A stretch of 64,000 bases of DNA, taken from assembly GCF_050624435.1 (NCBI RefSeq), contig NC_134547.1, positions 28,630,419 to 28,694,418 of the forward strand. The letters run 5' to 3'. The notes beneath the pieces are model-generated. The model was not told the DNA's origin. It did no database searches and saw only the letters and a list, made by a program, of their open reading frames with translations. Shown in pieces: positions 34,889-46,700 of the stretch. The translations under genes and the position numbers were made by a program. This DNA is from Tenrec ecaudatus. Taxonomy: Eukaryota > Chordata > Mammalia > Afrosoricida > Tenrecidae. The number at the start of each line of letters is the position of its first letter. Positions within the stretch are counted from its first letter, which is position 1.

Positions 34889-36299
34889 TGCCCTGCTATT
34901 AGGACTCACCTTCAGGGTGACCTGGCTGGTCGCGACAGGGCTCGTTTCAAACAGGGCCACATTAGAGGAACAGATTGACCTTCTAAAAGGGCCAACTCGA
35001 GGTGTCAAATCAGTCTCCTCTGAAAGTTTGACGTTCTGCATGGTGAGGGAAGTGCATGCACTGGGTAAGTGGTGGCACCTTGAGTCATTCTGTAATGATG
35101 ATGAGGATTGTTACTCTTATTTGTAATATTGAGCTTAATCAAGAACTGATATTATCGGGTAAGCAGCTAAAGATGTCTTGGGGGCACTGCATGCAAATAG
35201 GTAAACTGTTGATGAATCTGTGATTATTTATTTTATTTTCTTGGAAATGTTTATCCAGGAACAACAGTAGTTTTCAGTGAAAGCACATATTCCTTGCTGC
35301 CCTGGAAAGAAAGCTGGGGCTTTTCTATCTTCTAATGCTACTTGGCAAAGAATTCTAGCGATTTTTGTTGGGCCATCATGCCCTTGGCAATATTATTGTC
35401 AATTTGAGCCACACCTAACTCGTAGCCAGGAGCCAGTTCTGACTCATCGTGACCTTAGTAGCAGCTGAGTCACAAATAGGCTTTTCAAGTTGCCATGCGC
35501 CATATGCAGGAACATGTGCTCCAAGAAAAGCCCATCCATCCAACGAGGAGAGTGCCTGGGTGCAGCCTCCTCTTCGTGCACAGAAAGGATGTTCAAGTCT
35601 TCAAGTCACTATTCCGGGGGATATTTTCCTTGTTTGTTTTTTAACAGATTTTGATACTAACTTCGTACATTTTGGTAAGGAAATATTTTAAAAATACATG
35701 AAAGTTCTTAAATGTGATAGCTCAATATAATAGTAAGGTGATAGAGTTATCCAGTGGATATTTTCATTAGAAGACTGGACATTTATGGAGATTGTCCTGT
35801 TATGTAACCGCACAGACAGTGCAATGTATAAGATTTATCACTTGGGTGTGGCACATCTATGTAAGAATATCATGAGATTCCTCTTAGGAACACATATCCA
35901 AGGGGTGAAGATCATCTCTTGTTATTTACATTGGATGTGTGTGTGTAATTAACATGTTTAAGCCAATGATCAAAGAATTATTGCTAATAGATAATTATCC
36001 TAATTCCAACACCATTGGCCTCAAAATTGGAAGACAAGACTCTTGTCTCCCTTGTTAGACTCAAGCATTTTATCTTTGATATACTAGTTGCAGAGGTTCA
36101 TTAGCAATCTGGGGAACCTTGTATAAAAATGAAAAACCCATTTGGATAATCTTCAGGAATATTTCAAGCAGCATCAGACCAATTTCTAGTTCTAATTTGG
36201 GCTATATTAAATTGTGGGACCTGCGGTTAAGCTAATAACCCAGGAGGATGCTATAGTCTAATATATATGATTCATTTAAAAGTGATATTAAAATTAATG
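34889..36299 (+). other. AT-rich intronic sequence
   Basis: AT content rises and no clear host feature is present. 35400-35480 contains a short AfroSINE-tail-like string (GACTCATCGTGACCTTAG). 35700-36300 may be old retroelement sequence, but no diagnostic motif was found. Confidence 0.4.
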
Positions 36300-36851
36300 G
36301 TAGCAGGGAATACAAAATTATAATCCATAAGAGAAGCCGGAGGTTCTAAATTTTCATGCACAGTTGTGGGTAGGGGCCATAGATCCTGCAGTCTGTCAAA
36401 AAATGCCATCATTAACTACTGATTGGGCACCTTTTACCGCATGCATTTTCTTTCCAAGCACTAATGAGCATTAGTGTAAACAGTAAGAGAAAGCTTAAGG
36501 AGCGCTTCATAATGAAGGAAAACTAGTTTAAAATAATGGAACAAATAACATCTACAACAAAATAAGTTCTTCCGGTCACCAGCATGCGAGAGTAAAGTGC
36601 TACCAGGTGATAGTCTTGTGGACATAACTCCAGAAAAAGGGCACCCACTATTAAGTAAGTCCAGCAGTTCCGGCAGACCACGTGGCGTTTGTCCCATGTT
36701 CTTGGACTCAGCTGTCCATCTCAGGTGTTGTTGACTTCTGGCCACTTGGATGCTTCAAGGTGATCGTCAGTGCTCCAGAGGGCTGACAGGTTGCAGGAAG
36801 GATTCCTAGCTTTTTCAGCTGAAACTAATGTGTCCAGTGTAAACTTGCACT

Positions 36852-37006
36852 CTCGCAGTCTCGATGCCATCAAGGCCACTGCCCCTGGAGGTTTCTGAGG
36901 GCGCAGCTGTTTATGGGATTAGAAAGCCTCATCGTTCTTCAGAGGACCAGCTGGGGGTTTTGAACTGCTGACCTTGCATATCGCAGCCACTACACCACGA
37001 GGAGTT
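36852..37006 (-). repeat. AfroSINE copy
   Basis: GATGCCATCAAGGCCACTGC, TTATGGGATTAGAAAGCCTC, GGGGTTTTGAACTGCTGACC and a head end ACTACACCACGAGGAG. It is inserted within or beside the decayed provirus. Confidence 0.8.
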
Positions 37007-37263
37007 AATAAGGATGAAGTATGGTCTTTCCAAAGATGCTCAAGGGAACCTTGAAAGGACTCCGTTCTCAGTATAGATAATTGCCTGGTTCAACAACAAA
37101 TTCTGCGATTCTGAATTTTGGTTATCAGAAACTTCCCTAATCTGAGAAAAATGAGTTTTAGAATATTGAACTAAAAGTTGACAGTTTCAGTAGTTCTGGT
37201 TGAACAATAGTAGAGTCAAAGTAGACAGAAAAATAAGAGCAGGCCACAGGTCTCACCCAGTGA

Positions 37264-37509
37264 TTACTTCATATTGGGTAAGTTTATGGGTCCAAATAAG
37301 GTTAAACAGAGGATTTGGTCCGAGAGAAATTCAGTCTCAGAAAATATGGCCAATTGGGTTTTTATTGTACTATTAGTTCTTTCCACAATGCCGGAAGATT
37401 GAGTTTGATAAGGGCAGTGTAAATTCTGAAAAACGGAAAATTCAGCATATTTCCCAAATGACTTATCCAAAAAGTGAGTTCCTCTACCGCAACAGAAAAC
37501 TCTAGACAA
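37264..37509 (-). pseudogene. ERV integrase fragment
   Basis: An 81-codon frame ends the catalytic core of a retroviral integrase: GTHFLDKSFGKYAEF, then CPYQTQSSGIVERTN, where the Glu of GIVER (about 37381-37383) is the likely third acid of the DDE triad. The first two acids are not present in the frame. It belongs to the same decayed minus-strand provirus as the RT fragment. Confidence 0.75.
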
Positions 37510-38117
37510 TCCCCAAACGGGACTGAGAACTTAAAGACGCCTCTCCGCTCAGAAGGCCGCTGCTGTGTGTTGACAGAGGACACTTTCTAGGTAGCAGGGA
37601 AGCCTAAAATTACACATTTGTTGCCATTAGATAGTGGGGGTTGGATGAAATCCAGTTGCTATTCAAGAATTTGACAGGCTTGAAGCCCCCTCATGTACAA
37701 GTCCTCTGGCTTTGCTTCTCTGGAGAACCTAGCCTAGGATAGAAACTTCATGGACAAACGTGGGAAAACCCAAGTGACAGGGAAGTTCAGAGCATTCGAA
37801 GTATGTTTGTTAGCGCTTCTTTTAATGTACTTCTTGGCCTGGTCTAGTGTGCTTTGGAAAGGGTCTGGTGTGGAGAGGTGGGCGAACAAGGACAGAGAAG
37901 GCCTCCAAGCTCCACAGTCCCTGCAAGCTCCAGAGACACACGTTTCATAAGCCTAAGGATCCAAACCTAACGTCAAGGCCACTGCAGGTGAGTCAGTTGA
38001 CTTCCAGCAACCCTGCAGGCCAGAGGAAGAACCGCCAGTGAGGAAGAAAAGAGTGGAAAGGCCTGCTTTCCTTTGGGGTAATGGAAATGTCCTCTGTAGA
38101 AAGTATCTGCCTGTGAT

Positions 38118-38597
38118 TTAACAGCTAACAGTTAATGGGAGGGTGAGGCAATTGTAGTTTGAAAAGAATACTTCCTGACCCCCGGCAGCCAGATGCTCCA
38201 ACACAATTAGATGGGCTTCACTGCAGGCTTGCTGGGCATCGGCGTATAGTAGTAAGTCATCAGCACACTCTAACGGGTTCGGTTCATTCCTAAATGACAA
38301 AGATTGTAAGTGGACATGGAGGATTTGAGGAATGGGACACAGAATCACCGTGCAAGCAAACTGTTGATCTTCACAAGCACAGGCAAAGCACTGTTTACTC
38401 GGAACGCCCAGATTCCTCACGAGAATGCTGGGAGTATCGGTGGCAGTAAGATGTGCAGGACCTGGGACGGCTGGGAATGGAGGAGTAAGGGTGCACGGAT
38501 AGCTAGCTAGCCCACAAATTCTGAATGGATCTCCAGCTTCTGTTTGGCTTCTTAAGAGGCACCACAGGGCTGCTGACAGGGCTTGTGCAAGGGACAA
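38118..38597 (-). pseudogene. ERV reverse transcriptase fragment
   Basis: A 159-codon frame retains the palm motif region CADDLLLYADAQQACSEA at residues 111-128 and the following helix LIVLEHLAAGG. The conserved N-terminal RT motif (LIVPCTSP) is in a different frame at about 38520-38585, so at least one frameshift has occurred. RT of this type copies the viral RNA; this copy cannot. Confidence 0.75.
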
Positions 38598-39324
38598 TCA
38601 GACCTTTATAAAGACAGTCCTGAGTAATTTGGAGTTAGTCTTTCTTTAGCTTCTTGTTTCTGGGGTTATTGAGGAATTTGGAACAAGAGTTCAGAGGTGT
38701 CGACTTGAATTTTTATGGTTCTGCCGCATCGACAGATGTGGTGCCCCATGAAGTTTGGGGGCTTACTGAAAGAAGGTTGGCGTTTGAAGGGACTGTACTT
38801 TATTTATGCATAATGAGGGCTTGCAAAGAGCAAGCAGCTTCCATTTGAAATAATTCTATTTTAAATTTCTTGCTCAGCATTTGGGGACATCAGGTAAGTT
38901 TAATAATATTTCTCCCTTTTCTGTGACTCGTAAATGTCAGTTCCAATTGGATTAAAGGTCTCACATTTACGAGAGTTTCAGGGCTAAGTATAAAAGGACA
39001 TGAATCTTCCATAGGCCCAAGGGACTCAGGAATAGGGAGAGAATGAATCATTGTTTGCTCTTGATTAGGAACCATCACTGTTCGGGATACTTTTATGCCC
39101 CAGGGCAGAGGCTCTCGTAAAGATGCAGAGTTTAAGAAGACTGGTGGGCCCAATATCAGCTACAATTTGGCAAGTTTCTCTGCTAGTATTTATAATTGTC
39201 TCTCCATGTGAGTTAAGTGGTAGAGGGTGGGGCAGGGGGCAGGGACTGACATTTCCCTCTCATTCTGTGCCAGGCTGAAGAACATTCTCCTGGGGTGGCT
39301 TCATTCAGTTGTTTTGTTCCTTAG

Positions 39325-39860
39325 TATACAAGGGGGTACCCAGAAAACCCAGCATTTTCCCCCAAAGTTATGTATTTAATTTTTTTTTAACAAAACAACC
39401 TTATCACCTTCAAGTACTCCCTCTGTTACACTCAATGCATTTGTCAGATCTGGGATTCCATTCTTGGAACCATTTTTCCAACTCATCTGATTGGCGGGCT
39501 GAGAGCACCTTCCTCGTTGCTGTTTTCCCTTCACCTCCTCGACACAGTGAAATCGCTGTCCTTTCGTGGCCCGCTTCAGAAGTTGCAGGGAGCAAGGTCA
39601 GGAGAGTAAGGTGTGTGAGGCAAGAGAAGCATGATGTTTTTTTGCCCAAAACTGGCGCCCTGAGATGGTTGCGTGAGCAGGTGCATTGTGGTGGCAAAAC
39701 TAGTTCCCCTTCTGCCACAAATCAGGCCTTTTTGTCGCACACTTATGCATTCATTTCAGAACCTCTAAATAGAAGCTTGATTAATATTCTGACCTGGTGG
39801 AATGAACTCCAAATGCACCCTGAGTTGACATTTTAGTCTGTTAGAAACGTTGACAGACAT
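39325..39860 (-). mobile_element. Mariner (Tc1/mariner) transposon remnant
   Basis: The minus-strand frame 39410-39718 contains KTATRKVLSARQSDELEKW and WFQEWNPRSDKCIECNRG, the C-terminal region of a mariner transposase (family pattern: W--RW-KCI---G-YFEG). The plus-strand left end ATACAAGGGGGTACCCAG resembles a mariner terminal repeat. Upstream transposase sequence on the minus strand is broken and the catalytic acids are not identifiable. Inactive. Confidence 0.75.
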
Positions 39861-41479
39861 CCAGAGTGAGGTTTGTCCTCAATGGACATTTCACCTTTTT
39901 GAATAAGAAAACCACTCATATGTGCACTTGAGGTTTCCCATAGCGCTGCACTTACTAGCTGTGTTCAATATCCCAACAGTTTCTGCAGCATTTTTCCAGA
40001 GCAGGCAACAATATCTCACAGCTGCACCCGTTCTCTTAAATCAGCCGTCCCCAAAACAGCAGGTTCGCATGACACTGCTTTTAGGAAAAAATTCAGGGTG
40101 ACCAGAGAGAACGTCCCCAGGCGATGGCCCTGGGTACACTAACTCAGAGCACGTTGCTCCATGCTCACCTAGCGGGGAGACTGCATAAGGAAAGCTCTGC
40201 TCTGCCCAGCACAATTCCAGGTGCGGGTGGGTGCTAGCTCCCTGTAGAGCCATCCTTGGTTTCCGGTGGCCCGGCTTCTTACCGTGACCTGGTTTTAGGC
40301 TGGGATGAGGTTTAAGTGAGGCTCGCGGTGCTTGTCATGTATCCTCGGTACTTTGTTTCTCTTTCCTGTGATCTGCACTAGTTTAAAAGCCTCGTGAGCG
40401 AACCCATTCATGGAAATTGCTTCTCAGTCCATCTATTGCATTTGACTAGGCCAGAGAGCTCAGGACGAAAGCCATCTAGAAACATTGAATTAAATGCAAT
40501 TTCAGCTCCGATTTCTGTGTTGCTTTGCACTCCCCACCCCATCCCCAACTCTAGAGTATTTTGGAAAAGTTCTAACTAACTTATCTGCAAAATTATACAC
40601 ATTTTCATCTTTCTCTTGTTTTCTGGGAGCAAGTGAGAGAAGCTTAGGGCTTGTATCTAAGAGCCCTTTCACTATGGGTTCTTTTAAAAGTTCAGTTCCA
40701 GAGGCATGAAGTTTCCAAAGTAAAGATCTTTCTAGAGGGCCCTAGTTTGCTCCTTTCATCTAGAGTGAGTGTTTCATGACGCTGGGAACATATTTATTGA
40801 TTGGTATTACTCTGATCGCCCGGGTTCAGAAGGTTTCTGCTACTGTTTGAGATTCCTTTGTGAACTTCAGATGATTCTCACAGAGCTTCCGGAACTCCTG
40901 TCCCATAGCCCCAAGTTCCATTTTCGGAAGAAGATCTGCTCTGTGGAGGTGATGTCCCTTTTGGGTGAGGTTGATGGTCTTTATTTAGAAAGGCATTAAC
41001 AATAGATTTGGCCCTTTCGGAAGAGCACGCTGTCAGGTGGAGACACAGACCGTGACGGAGGGAGGGAGAGCGAGGCAAAGAGCAGTTGTCGGAGGAGCAG
41101 CACAAATCCGACATTGCAGCCCCACCTTTGTGGGGCTTAGAAACAGTGCCCTACAGGAAGCACATTCACTACAAGCTGCTGTGTACCAGGAAAAGGAGAC
41201 ATCCTTTGTACCGCTTTACCCGAGAGCCTTTTTTGGTTTTTCACTGTGACAAAATTCCTTTCGGTAAGTCAGAAGCACCTGCGTGGCCACTGGCTCTCCA
41301 GCCTTTCTTCCCCAGGAGTCAGCCAGAGAGAAGCAAACGTGGCAGAAACGCACGCTGGGCCACGTAGTGGGCAGGCGGCCCAGAGAAATGCTGAATGGCT
41401 TCTCCATGAGGCGGTGCCCAGTGTGAAGGACCGTATTTAGAACCAAGTTAAGTTTCAGAGCCTCAAGGCAGAAATAAAT
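39861..41479 (+). other. Intronic sequence without recognised features
   Basis: Moderately AT-rich. I could not match it to a gene or repeat family. Because it lies in a transposon-dense block, old unrecognised repeats are likely. Confidence 0.4.
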
Positions 41480-41820
41480 AAATAGAGGGAGGATGGGTTG
41501 GAAAGGGGGAACCGATTGTAAGGATCTACATGTGACCTCCTCCCTGGGGGGCGGACAACAGAAAAGTGGGTGAAGGGAGACATCGGGCAGTGTGAGACAT
41601 GACAAAATAATAATAATTTATAAATTATCAAGGGTTCACGAGAGGGGAGAGCGGGAAGGGAGGGGGAAATGAGCAGATACCAAGGGCTCAAGCAGAAAGC
41701 AAATGTTTTGAGAGTGTTGATGGCAATAAATGTACAAATGTGCTTGACACGATGGATGGATGGATTGTGGTAAGAGTTGTACGAGCCCCCAGTAAAATGA
41801 TCAAATAAATAAATAAATGA
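41480..41820 (+). mobile_element. L1 3' UTR fragment, plus orientation
   Basis: GATCTACATGTGACCTCCTC, ATAATTTATAAATTATCAAG, GTACAAATGTGCTTGACACG and GTAAGAGTTGTACGAGCCCC, ending in an AATAAA-rich tail (CAAATAAATAAATAAATGA). The same sequence appears inverted at the 3' end of the L1 at 42591. 5'-truncated. Confidence 0.85.
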
Positions 41821-42590
41821 TTCCCACAGGGGTTGCTGTAGAGGTTCTTGGCCACGTTTTGCTGTGAGCAACACATGCTTGAATTTCTCTGGTGTCTGGC
41901 TGGCAGCCTAATGCTAATCCTTCCCCTGTCCCAGCTTCTGGTGTCACAAGAGTCTTTTAGACGGTCGTGAACGCCCACCATGAAGGCCTTTGAGTGCCCG
42001 TCCTATGCCCACAGAATTTGCAGGCTGTAGATTTTTAGATTCCTTGGAAGTGACCAGACACATCAACAGAGTATCAACAGCATCTTGCAAAAACAAAGCA
42101 GCTCCTCCCTCACTCAGTAAAACCTGAAGTGCTTAGACACAAAGAAAGTGGGGCTTGGGTTCAAGAGGTTATTGACCTCGTGGGAGGTCAAGAGCACAAA
42201 TGGCCTGACCCGCTGCCGGGCTCCCACTGTAACGTGAGGCCCCAGTTTGGACACCAGTACTCTAGAAGTGCAGAGCTGGCGCTCTGTGAAAGCTTAAACA
42301 GTAATGCTTTCGGAGAAGCAGAACAGTTCGAATCGGGCAGCATATACGGACGCCAGCATGTGCTCTGGCAGCTAAAGCCAGAGGAAGATTGAAATACAGA
42401 AATCTTGAGAATCAACAGGCAATTGTCTGACTGGAAGATCTTTACAGAGCGTTGTGCAACCAATCACGAAGTTATACGAGACCTCAGGCATTTCAGCTGA
42501 TAGGCCATAAATATTTCAATATAACTTGTTTTTCTAAACAGTCTACAAGCTTCTTGGGCTAGCATGAGTATGTGTTTTATGAATTAGTTT
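41821..42590 (+). other. Spacer between two opposed L1 ends
   Basis: Unique-looking 770 bp between the plus and minus L1 3' ends. No gene or recognised repeat. Confidence 0.5.
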
Positions 42591-45085
42591 GTTTTTTTAA
42601 TTAGGGGCTCATACAACTCTTATCACAATCCATACATACATCAATTGTGTAAAGCACATTTGTACATTCATTGCCCTCATCATTCTCAAAACATTTGCTC
42701 TCCACTTAAGCCCCTGGCATAAGTTCCTCATTTTCCCTTCCCTCCCCATTACCCCTCCCTCATGAACCCTTGATAATTTATAAATTATTATTTAGTCATA
42801 TCTTGCCCTGTCAAACGTCTCCCTTCACGTCTTTTTCTGTTGTCTGTCCCCCAGGAAGGAGATTATATGTAGATCCATGTAATTGGTTCCCCCTTTCCAA
42901 CCTACCCTCCCAGTATCACCACTCACATCATTGGTCCTGAAGGGATCATCACCCTGGATTCCCTGTGTTTCCAGTTCCTATCTGCACCAGTGTACATCCT
43001 CTGGTCTAGCCAGACTTGCAAGGTAGAATTGGGATCATGATATTGGGGTGGGGGAAGCATTTAGGAACTAGAGGAAAGTTGTATTTTTCATCGTTGCTAC
43101 ATCGCACCCTGACTGGCTCATCTCTCTGATACCCTTCTGTAAGGGGATGTCCAGTGGCCTACAAATGGGCTTTGGGTCTCTACCCCGCACTCCCCGCCTC
43201 ATTCACTATGATATAATTTTTTGTTCTGATGATGCCTGATACCTGATCCCTTCGACACCTCATGATTGCACAGGTTAGTGTACTTCTTTCATGTGGGCTT
43301 CGTTGCTTCTGAGCTAGATGGCTGCTTGTTTACCTTCAAGCCTAAAAGACCCCAGATGCGATATATTTTGATAGCCAGGCACCATCAGCTTTCTTTACGA
43401 CCTTTGCTTATTCACCTGCTTTGTCTTCAGCGGTTGTGTTAGGAGGAAGGTGAGCATCATAGAATGCCAATTTAATAGAAGAAAGTATTCTTGCTTTGAG
43501 GGAGTACTTGAGTGGAGGCCCAATGTCCTTCTACTACCTTAATACTAAACCTATAAATATAGGCACATAGATCTATTTCCCCATCCTCATATATAAATAT
43601 ATTTGCATACATACATGCCTTTTTAAATGCCCTTTGCCTTCCAGCTCTTTCCTCTATTTCCTTTGACTTTCCTCCTGTCCCGCTATCATGCTCAGACCCC
43701 AGCTGGGTTTCATCAATTCCTCTTGGTTATCTTACCCTGGATCATGCCCTACCAGGCTTCCCACGCCCTCCTCACCACCAATTTGGATCACTCGTTGATC
43801 CCTTGTCCCTGAGTTTGTTGACACCACTACCTACCTTTCCCCTCACCACCCCCTCTCCCATGTCCCTCCAGAACTCTCAGCCCAGGTGTTTTCTCCTCCA
43901 GATTGTTCATCCAGCCTATCTTACTTAGACAGGCCTGCGGAGATAATAACATGCACAAAAACAAGACAGCAAAACCAAGCAAAAATATACAACATGACAA
44001 AAACAAAACAAAACACAACAAGAAAGAAAAGCTTCAAGGATCGTTTGTTGGCCATTAGGAGTGTTTTCCAGTCCAGTCTGTTGGGGCACCATGCCCTGGC
44101 CTCAAAGTCCACCTTCAGCATTCACTGGGGACCTCGCCGCTCCGTTCCCTTGCTGTTCTGTTGCACCCCCTTAGTGTTTTGCCTCGGTGTGGTGGGATCA
44201 GATCGGGTGCAATTCCCACACCGTGTCTCCGGGGTTGTCCCCTGTAGGGGTATGGGTCAGTGAAGGGTGTCATGTCTCGTAGTGGGGCCGGCCATGTGGT
44301 CCTCTCTGTGCACTGGCTGCTCTAATTGGGAACATCGTCCTCACAGCCTGGTGGGCCAGGATGTACTCCACTCTCTCCTCCTCCCCCTTCATCTGCTCCG
44401 ATGAGATATATTCCTCTCCCGGAGCTGCAGATTCAATGCCATCCTTTGAAATAAATTCTTTTGGGGGGAGAGGCAGGTGTCCATGTAGTAGTTGGGCTTG
44501 GGGCTGGCACCCAGTCCTCTCCACTGGTTCCCTGCTCCACGCCGGCATGTTGCATTCACATCTTGGAGCACGGGGTTGAAATCTGGTCCCTCTTTCCCTG
44601 TGGAGATTTAAACAATACCCACCCCTTGGGTGGGTTAGTGCCCTGGGCCCCCACTACCCATTTCTTTTTTATTATTTTTTTCCTTTCCCCACCTCCTTTT
44701 TTAATTGTGTACCATGTGTATCCCTGTATTTGGTCTGGTCTCTGCCATATTACCTGGTCCTCACCCCAGGAATGTTTATATGCAGTAGATTTTTCCCTAT
44801 GCCCCTTTAGCATATTTTTTTTAAAGCTTACCTCAGAGGACTCGTGTTGTACTTGTCCTTTTGTGCTTGACTTACTTCGCTTAGCATAATTTCCTCCAGT
44901 TCTTCCATTGCAGCTATGTGCTTCATACATTCATCACTGCTTTGTAGCGATGCGTAGTACTCCATTATATGTATATTCCACAGCTTTTTAATCCAGTCGT
45001 CAGTTGATGGAAATTGGGGTTGTTTCCACCTCCTTGCAGTTGTGAAGTGTGCCTCAATGAACACTGGAGCACAGATGTTTATGAG
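42591..45085 (-). mobile_element. 5'-truncated L1 with long 3' UTR
   Basis: A poly-T at 42590-42598 marks the reversed poly-A tail. Next comes GGGGCTCATACAACTCTTAT, the reverse of the tail of the 41480 copy. About 2.2 kb of pyrimidine-rich (plus strand) 3' UTR leads to the ORF2 C-terminus at 44828-45064. The element is cut off at about 45085. The UTR is long compared with human L1; I believe it is continuous and typical of this lineage. Confidence 0.85.
44828..45064 (-). pseudogene. L1 ORF2 C-terminus
   Basis: A 78-codon frame with WIKKLWNIHIMEYYASLQ and AMEELEEIMLSEVSQAQK, the classic C-terminal segment of L1 ORF2p (endonuclease/reverse transcriptase protein). Only this end is present, so no activity is possible. 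Confidence 0.93.
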
Positions 45086-45194
45086 TTAGTTTTGAGGGAA
45101 CCTGGCATGAGCATCCTTTCCGAGAACGGCTTGCAGGAAGGCAGGCGGTGGGCTTCCTGGAGCAGCCGCTATCATTTGCTAAAGCAGGCAGTCT

Positions 45195-45383
45195 CCCACT
45201 CACTCTCACCGCTGCTGAGTCAATGCTGACGCATAGCGAACGCATAGCGACCCCTGTGGGTTTTCGAGACTCAGTGTTTATGGGAGTTGAAAGGCCAGTC
45301 TTTTTCCCTCCGCGCTGCTGGTGGTTTTGAACTGCCAACCAAGGGTATTGCAGCCCAATGCTTAGCCACTACACTAGCCATGG
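45195..45383 (-). repeat. AfroSINE copy
   Basis: GCTGAGTCAATGCTGACGCA, CATAGCGACCCCTGTGGGTT, GGTGGTTTTGAACTGCCAAC and CTTAGCCACTACACTAGCC, antisense. The tail contains a small CGAACGCATAGCGA duplication. Confidence 0.85.
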
Positions 45384-45547
45384 GTAAAAAGCAGAAATAA
45401 GGCCAATAGAGTCCAAAGTGAAATGAAGTCCACTCCGGACATCTGAAGTCCAGACATCTGAAATGGCACCTGTGTGAAATATTACAAGATTGTAGCCGTG
45501 AGAAAGGAATTAAACTTTAAAACAAAGTAGCGTTGGCCTATGTTAAA

Positions 45548-45730
45548 AGAGGCCCGGTGGCGCATCAGGTTAAGCACTGGGCTGCGAAGCACAAGGTTGG
45601 TGCTTCAAGCTACCAGCTGCTCAACGAGAGAGCTAAGGCTGTCTGCTCCTGTAGAGACTTACCGTCTCAGAAACGCTGCATCACGTTGCTATGAGATTCA
45701 GAATCAGCTTAATGATTTGGGTTTGGCTTG
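45548..45730 (+). repeat. AfroSINE copy
   Basis: GAGGCCCGGTGGCGCATCAG (A box), GTTAAGCACTGGGCTGCGAA, CTACCAGCTGCTCAACGAG, GAGACTTACCGTCTCAGAAA and a tail GATTCAGAATCAGCTTAATG. Opposite in orientation to the copy at 45195. Confidence 0.88.
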
Positions 45731-45737
45731 GACCTGT

Positions 45738-45870
45738 TAAAAATATGGAAAAGTCCTGGAGAAATTAAAGAACAGGTCACACAATCCCACCACCCAAAAG
45801 AGTCAAAAGCAGGGACCTAAGCTAAGCCATCTCCACACGTGTTCATAGCAGCGCTGTTCACAATAGCAGA
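45738..45870 (+). mobile_element. L1 ORF2 fragment
   Basis: CACACAATCCCACCACCCAA, then GTGTTCATAGCAGCGCTGTT and CACAATAGCAGAGCATGG follow a well-conserved stretch near the 3' end of L1 ORF2. Short and broken. Confidence 0.65.
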
Positions 45871-46374
45871 GCATGGACGTGCACACACATCCTTCAGTAG
45901 TGGGGCTAGTGGGGTTGAGTGAAGGTTCATGCCCGGACGAGGCAGAAAACAGTTGGCAAGTGGAACTTCTTTTTACACGGCGTTCCCCAGTACCTGGGGC
46001 ACTCTCTTGCTCAGTGTTCACTCTCCAAAATAAGTCTGGATTCACAGATTTAGGTGCATGCCATGAGCTCCAAACTTCTTTCTTTTGTGTGCTATCCCTC
46101 CCTTAGGATGTCTCTTCTCCCCTTCCTTTTGGATTGGCAAAGAAGGCACTAGAGAGGGTCAGAAGTGCCAGCTGCTGGAGAGAGGGGGGGCGGGGCGGGG
46201 AGGACCTTGCTCCACCAGCCTGGGGTGCAGGGTCTCTAAAGTTCTCAAGTGGGAGGGGGTGGGAGGCTCCTGGCCAGACGCAGACTGACTGAGGTCCAGA
46301 CCTGCTCTGGACTTGCTTCAAACAAGCTGGGCTCCAAGGCAGCGTGTGAGGGAATGAGAGCCCGACAGGAAGGT

Positions 46375-46700
46375 TAGCGTGCTGTCTCAGGGCTGGTGTA
46401 TAAGCAAATTCACATTGGATTATTATATAAATTACACATACAATGGTAAACCTGCCAAAGATGATAGAATTTATGTAATCGTAGGGATAGGCAAAGGGAT
46501 TTCTTAAATATAACACCAAAGGAAGAAATCATACAGGAAAAAAAGGACAAATCTGACCAATAAAAATGTAAATTAGCTGTCTGAAAATACCATAGGAAAA
46601 TGAAAGGGCAACAAGGAAGATTTGCTACATACATAATAGTCAAACCGCCAGCTTCAGCTATAAATCCCTTAAGGATCAATGAGACAAAGACTTTTAAAGG
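46375..46700 (+). mobile_element. L1 ORF2 fragment
   Basis: GGGATAGGCAAAGGGATTTC, TTAAATATAACACCAAAGGA, TGAAAGGGCAACAAGGAAG and TTTGCTACATACATAATAG match in order a region of L1 ORF2 upstream of that seen at 45738. Since it lies downstream here, these are either separate insertions or a rearranged copy. Confidence 0.65.

Larger units (their letters stand above)
36300..39160 (-). mobile_element. Decayed class I endogenous retrovirus (pol remnants)
   Basis: Minus-strand order matches a retroviral pol: a protease C-terminal-like piece (38890-39153, SLGPMEDSCPFILSP), start of reverse transcriptase (about 38520-38585, LIVPCTSP...VPLKKPNRSW), the RT active-site region with CADDLLLYADAQQ (38187-38267) and an integrase end with CPYQTQSSGIVERTN (about 37372-37416). 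The RT-to-integrase spacing is far too short, so RNase H and the integrase N-terminus are deleted. Frames are broken by stops and shifts, the first active-site residue is Ala-Asp-Asp rather than the usual Val-Asp-Asp form, and no LTRs were recognised. It is non-functional. The outer limits are approximate, and the 36300-37260 part is assigned only by position. Confidence 0.7.
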
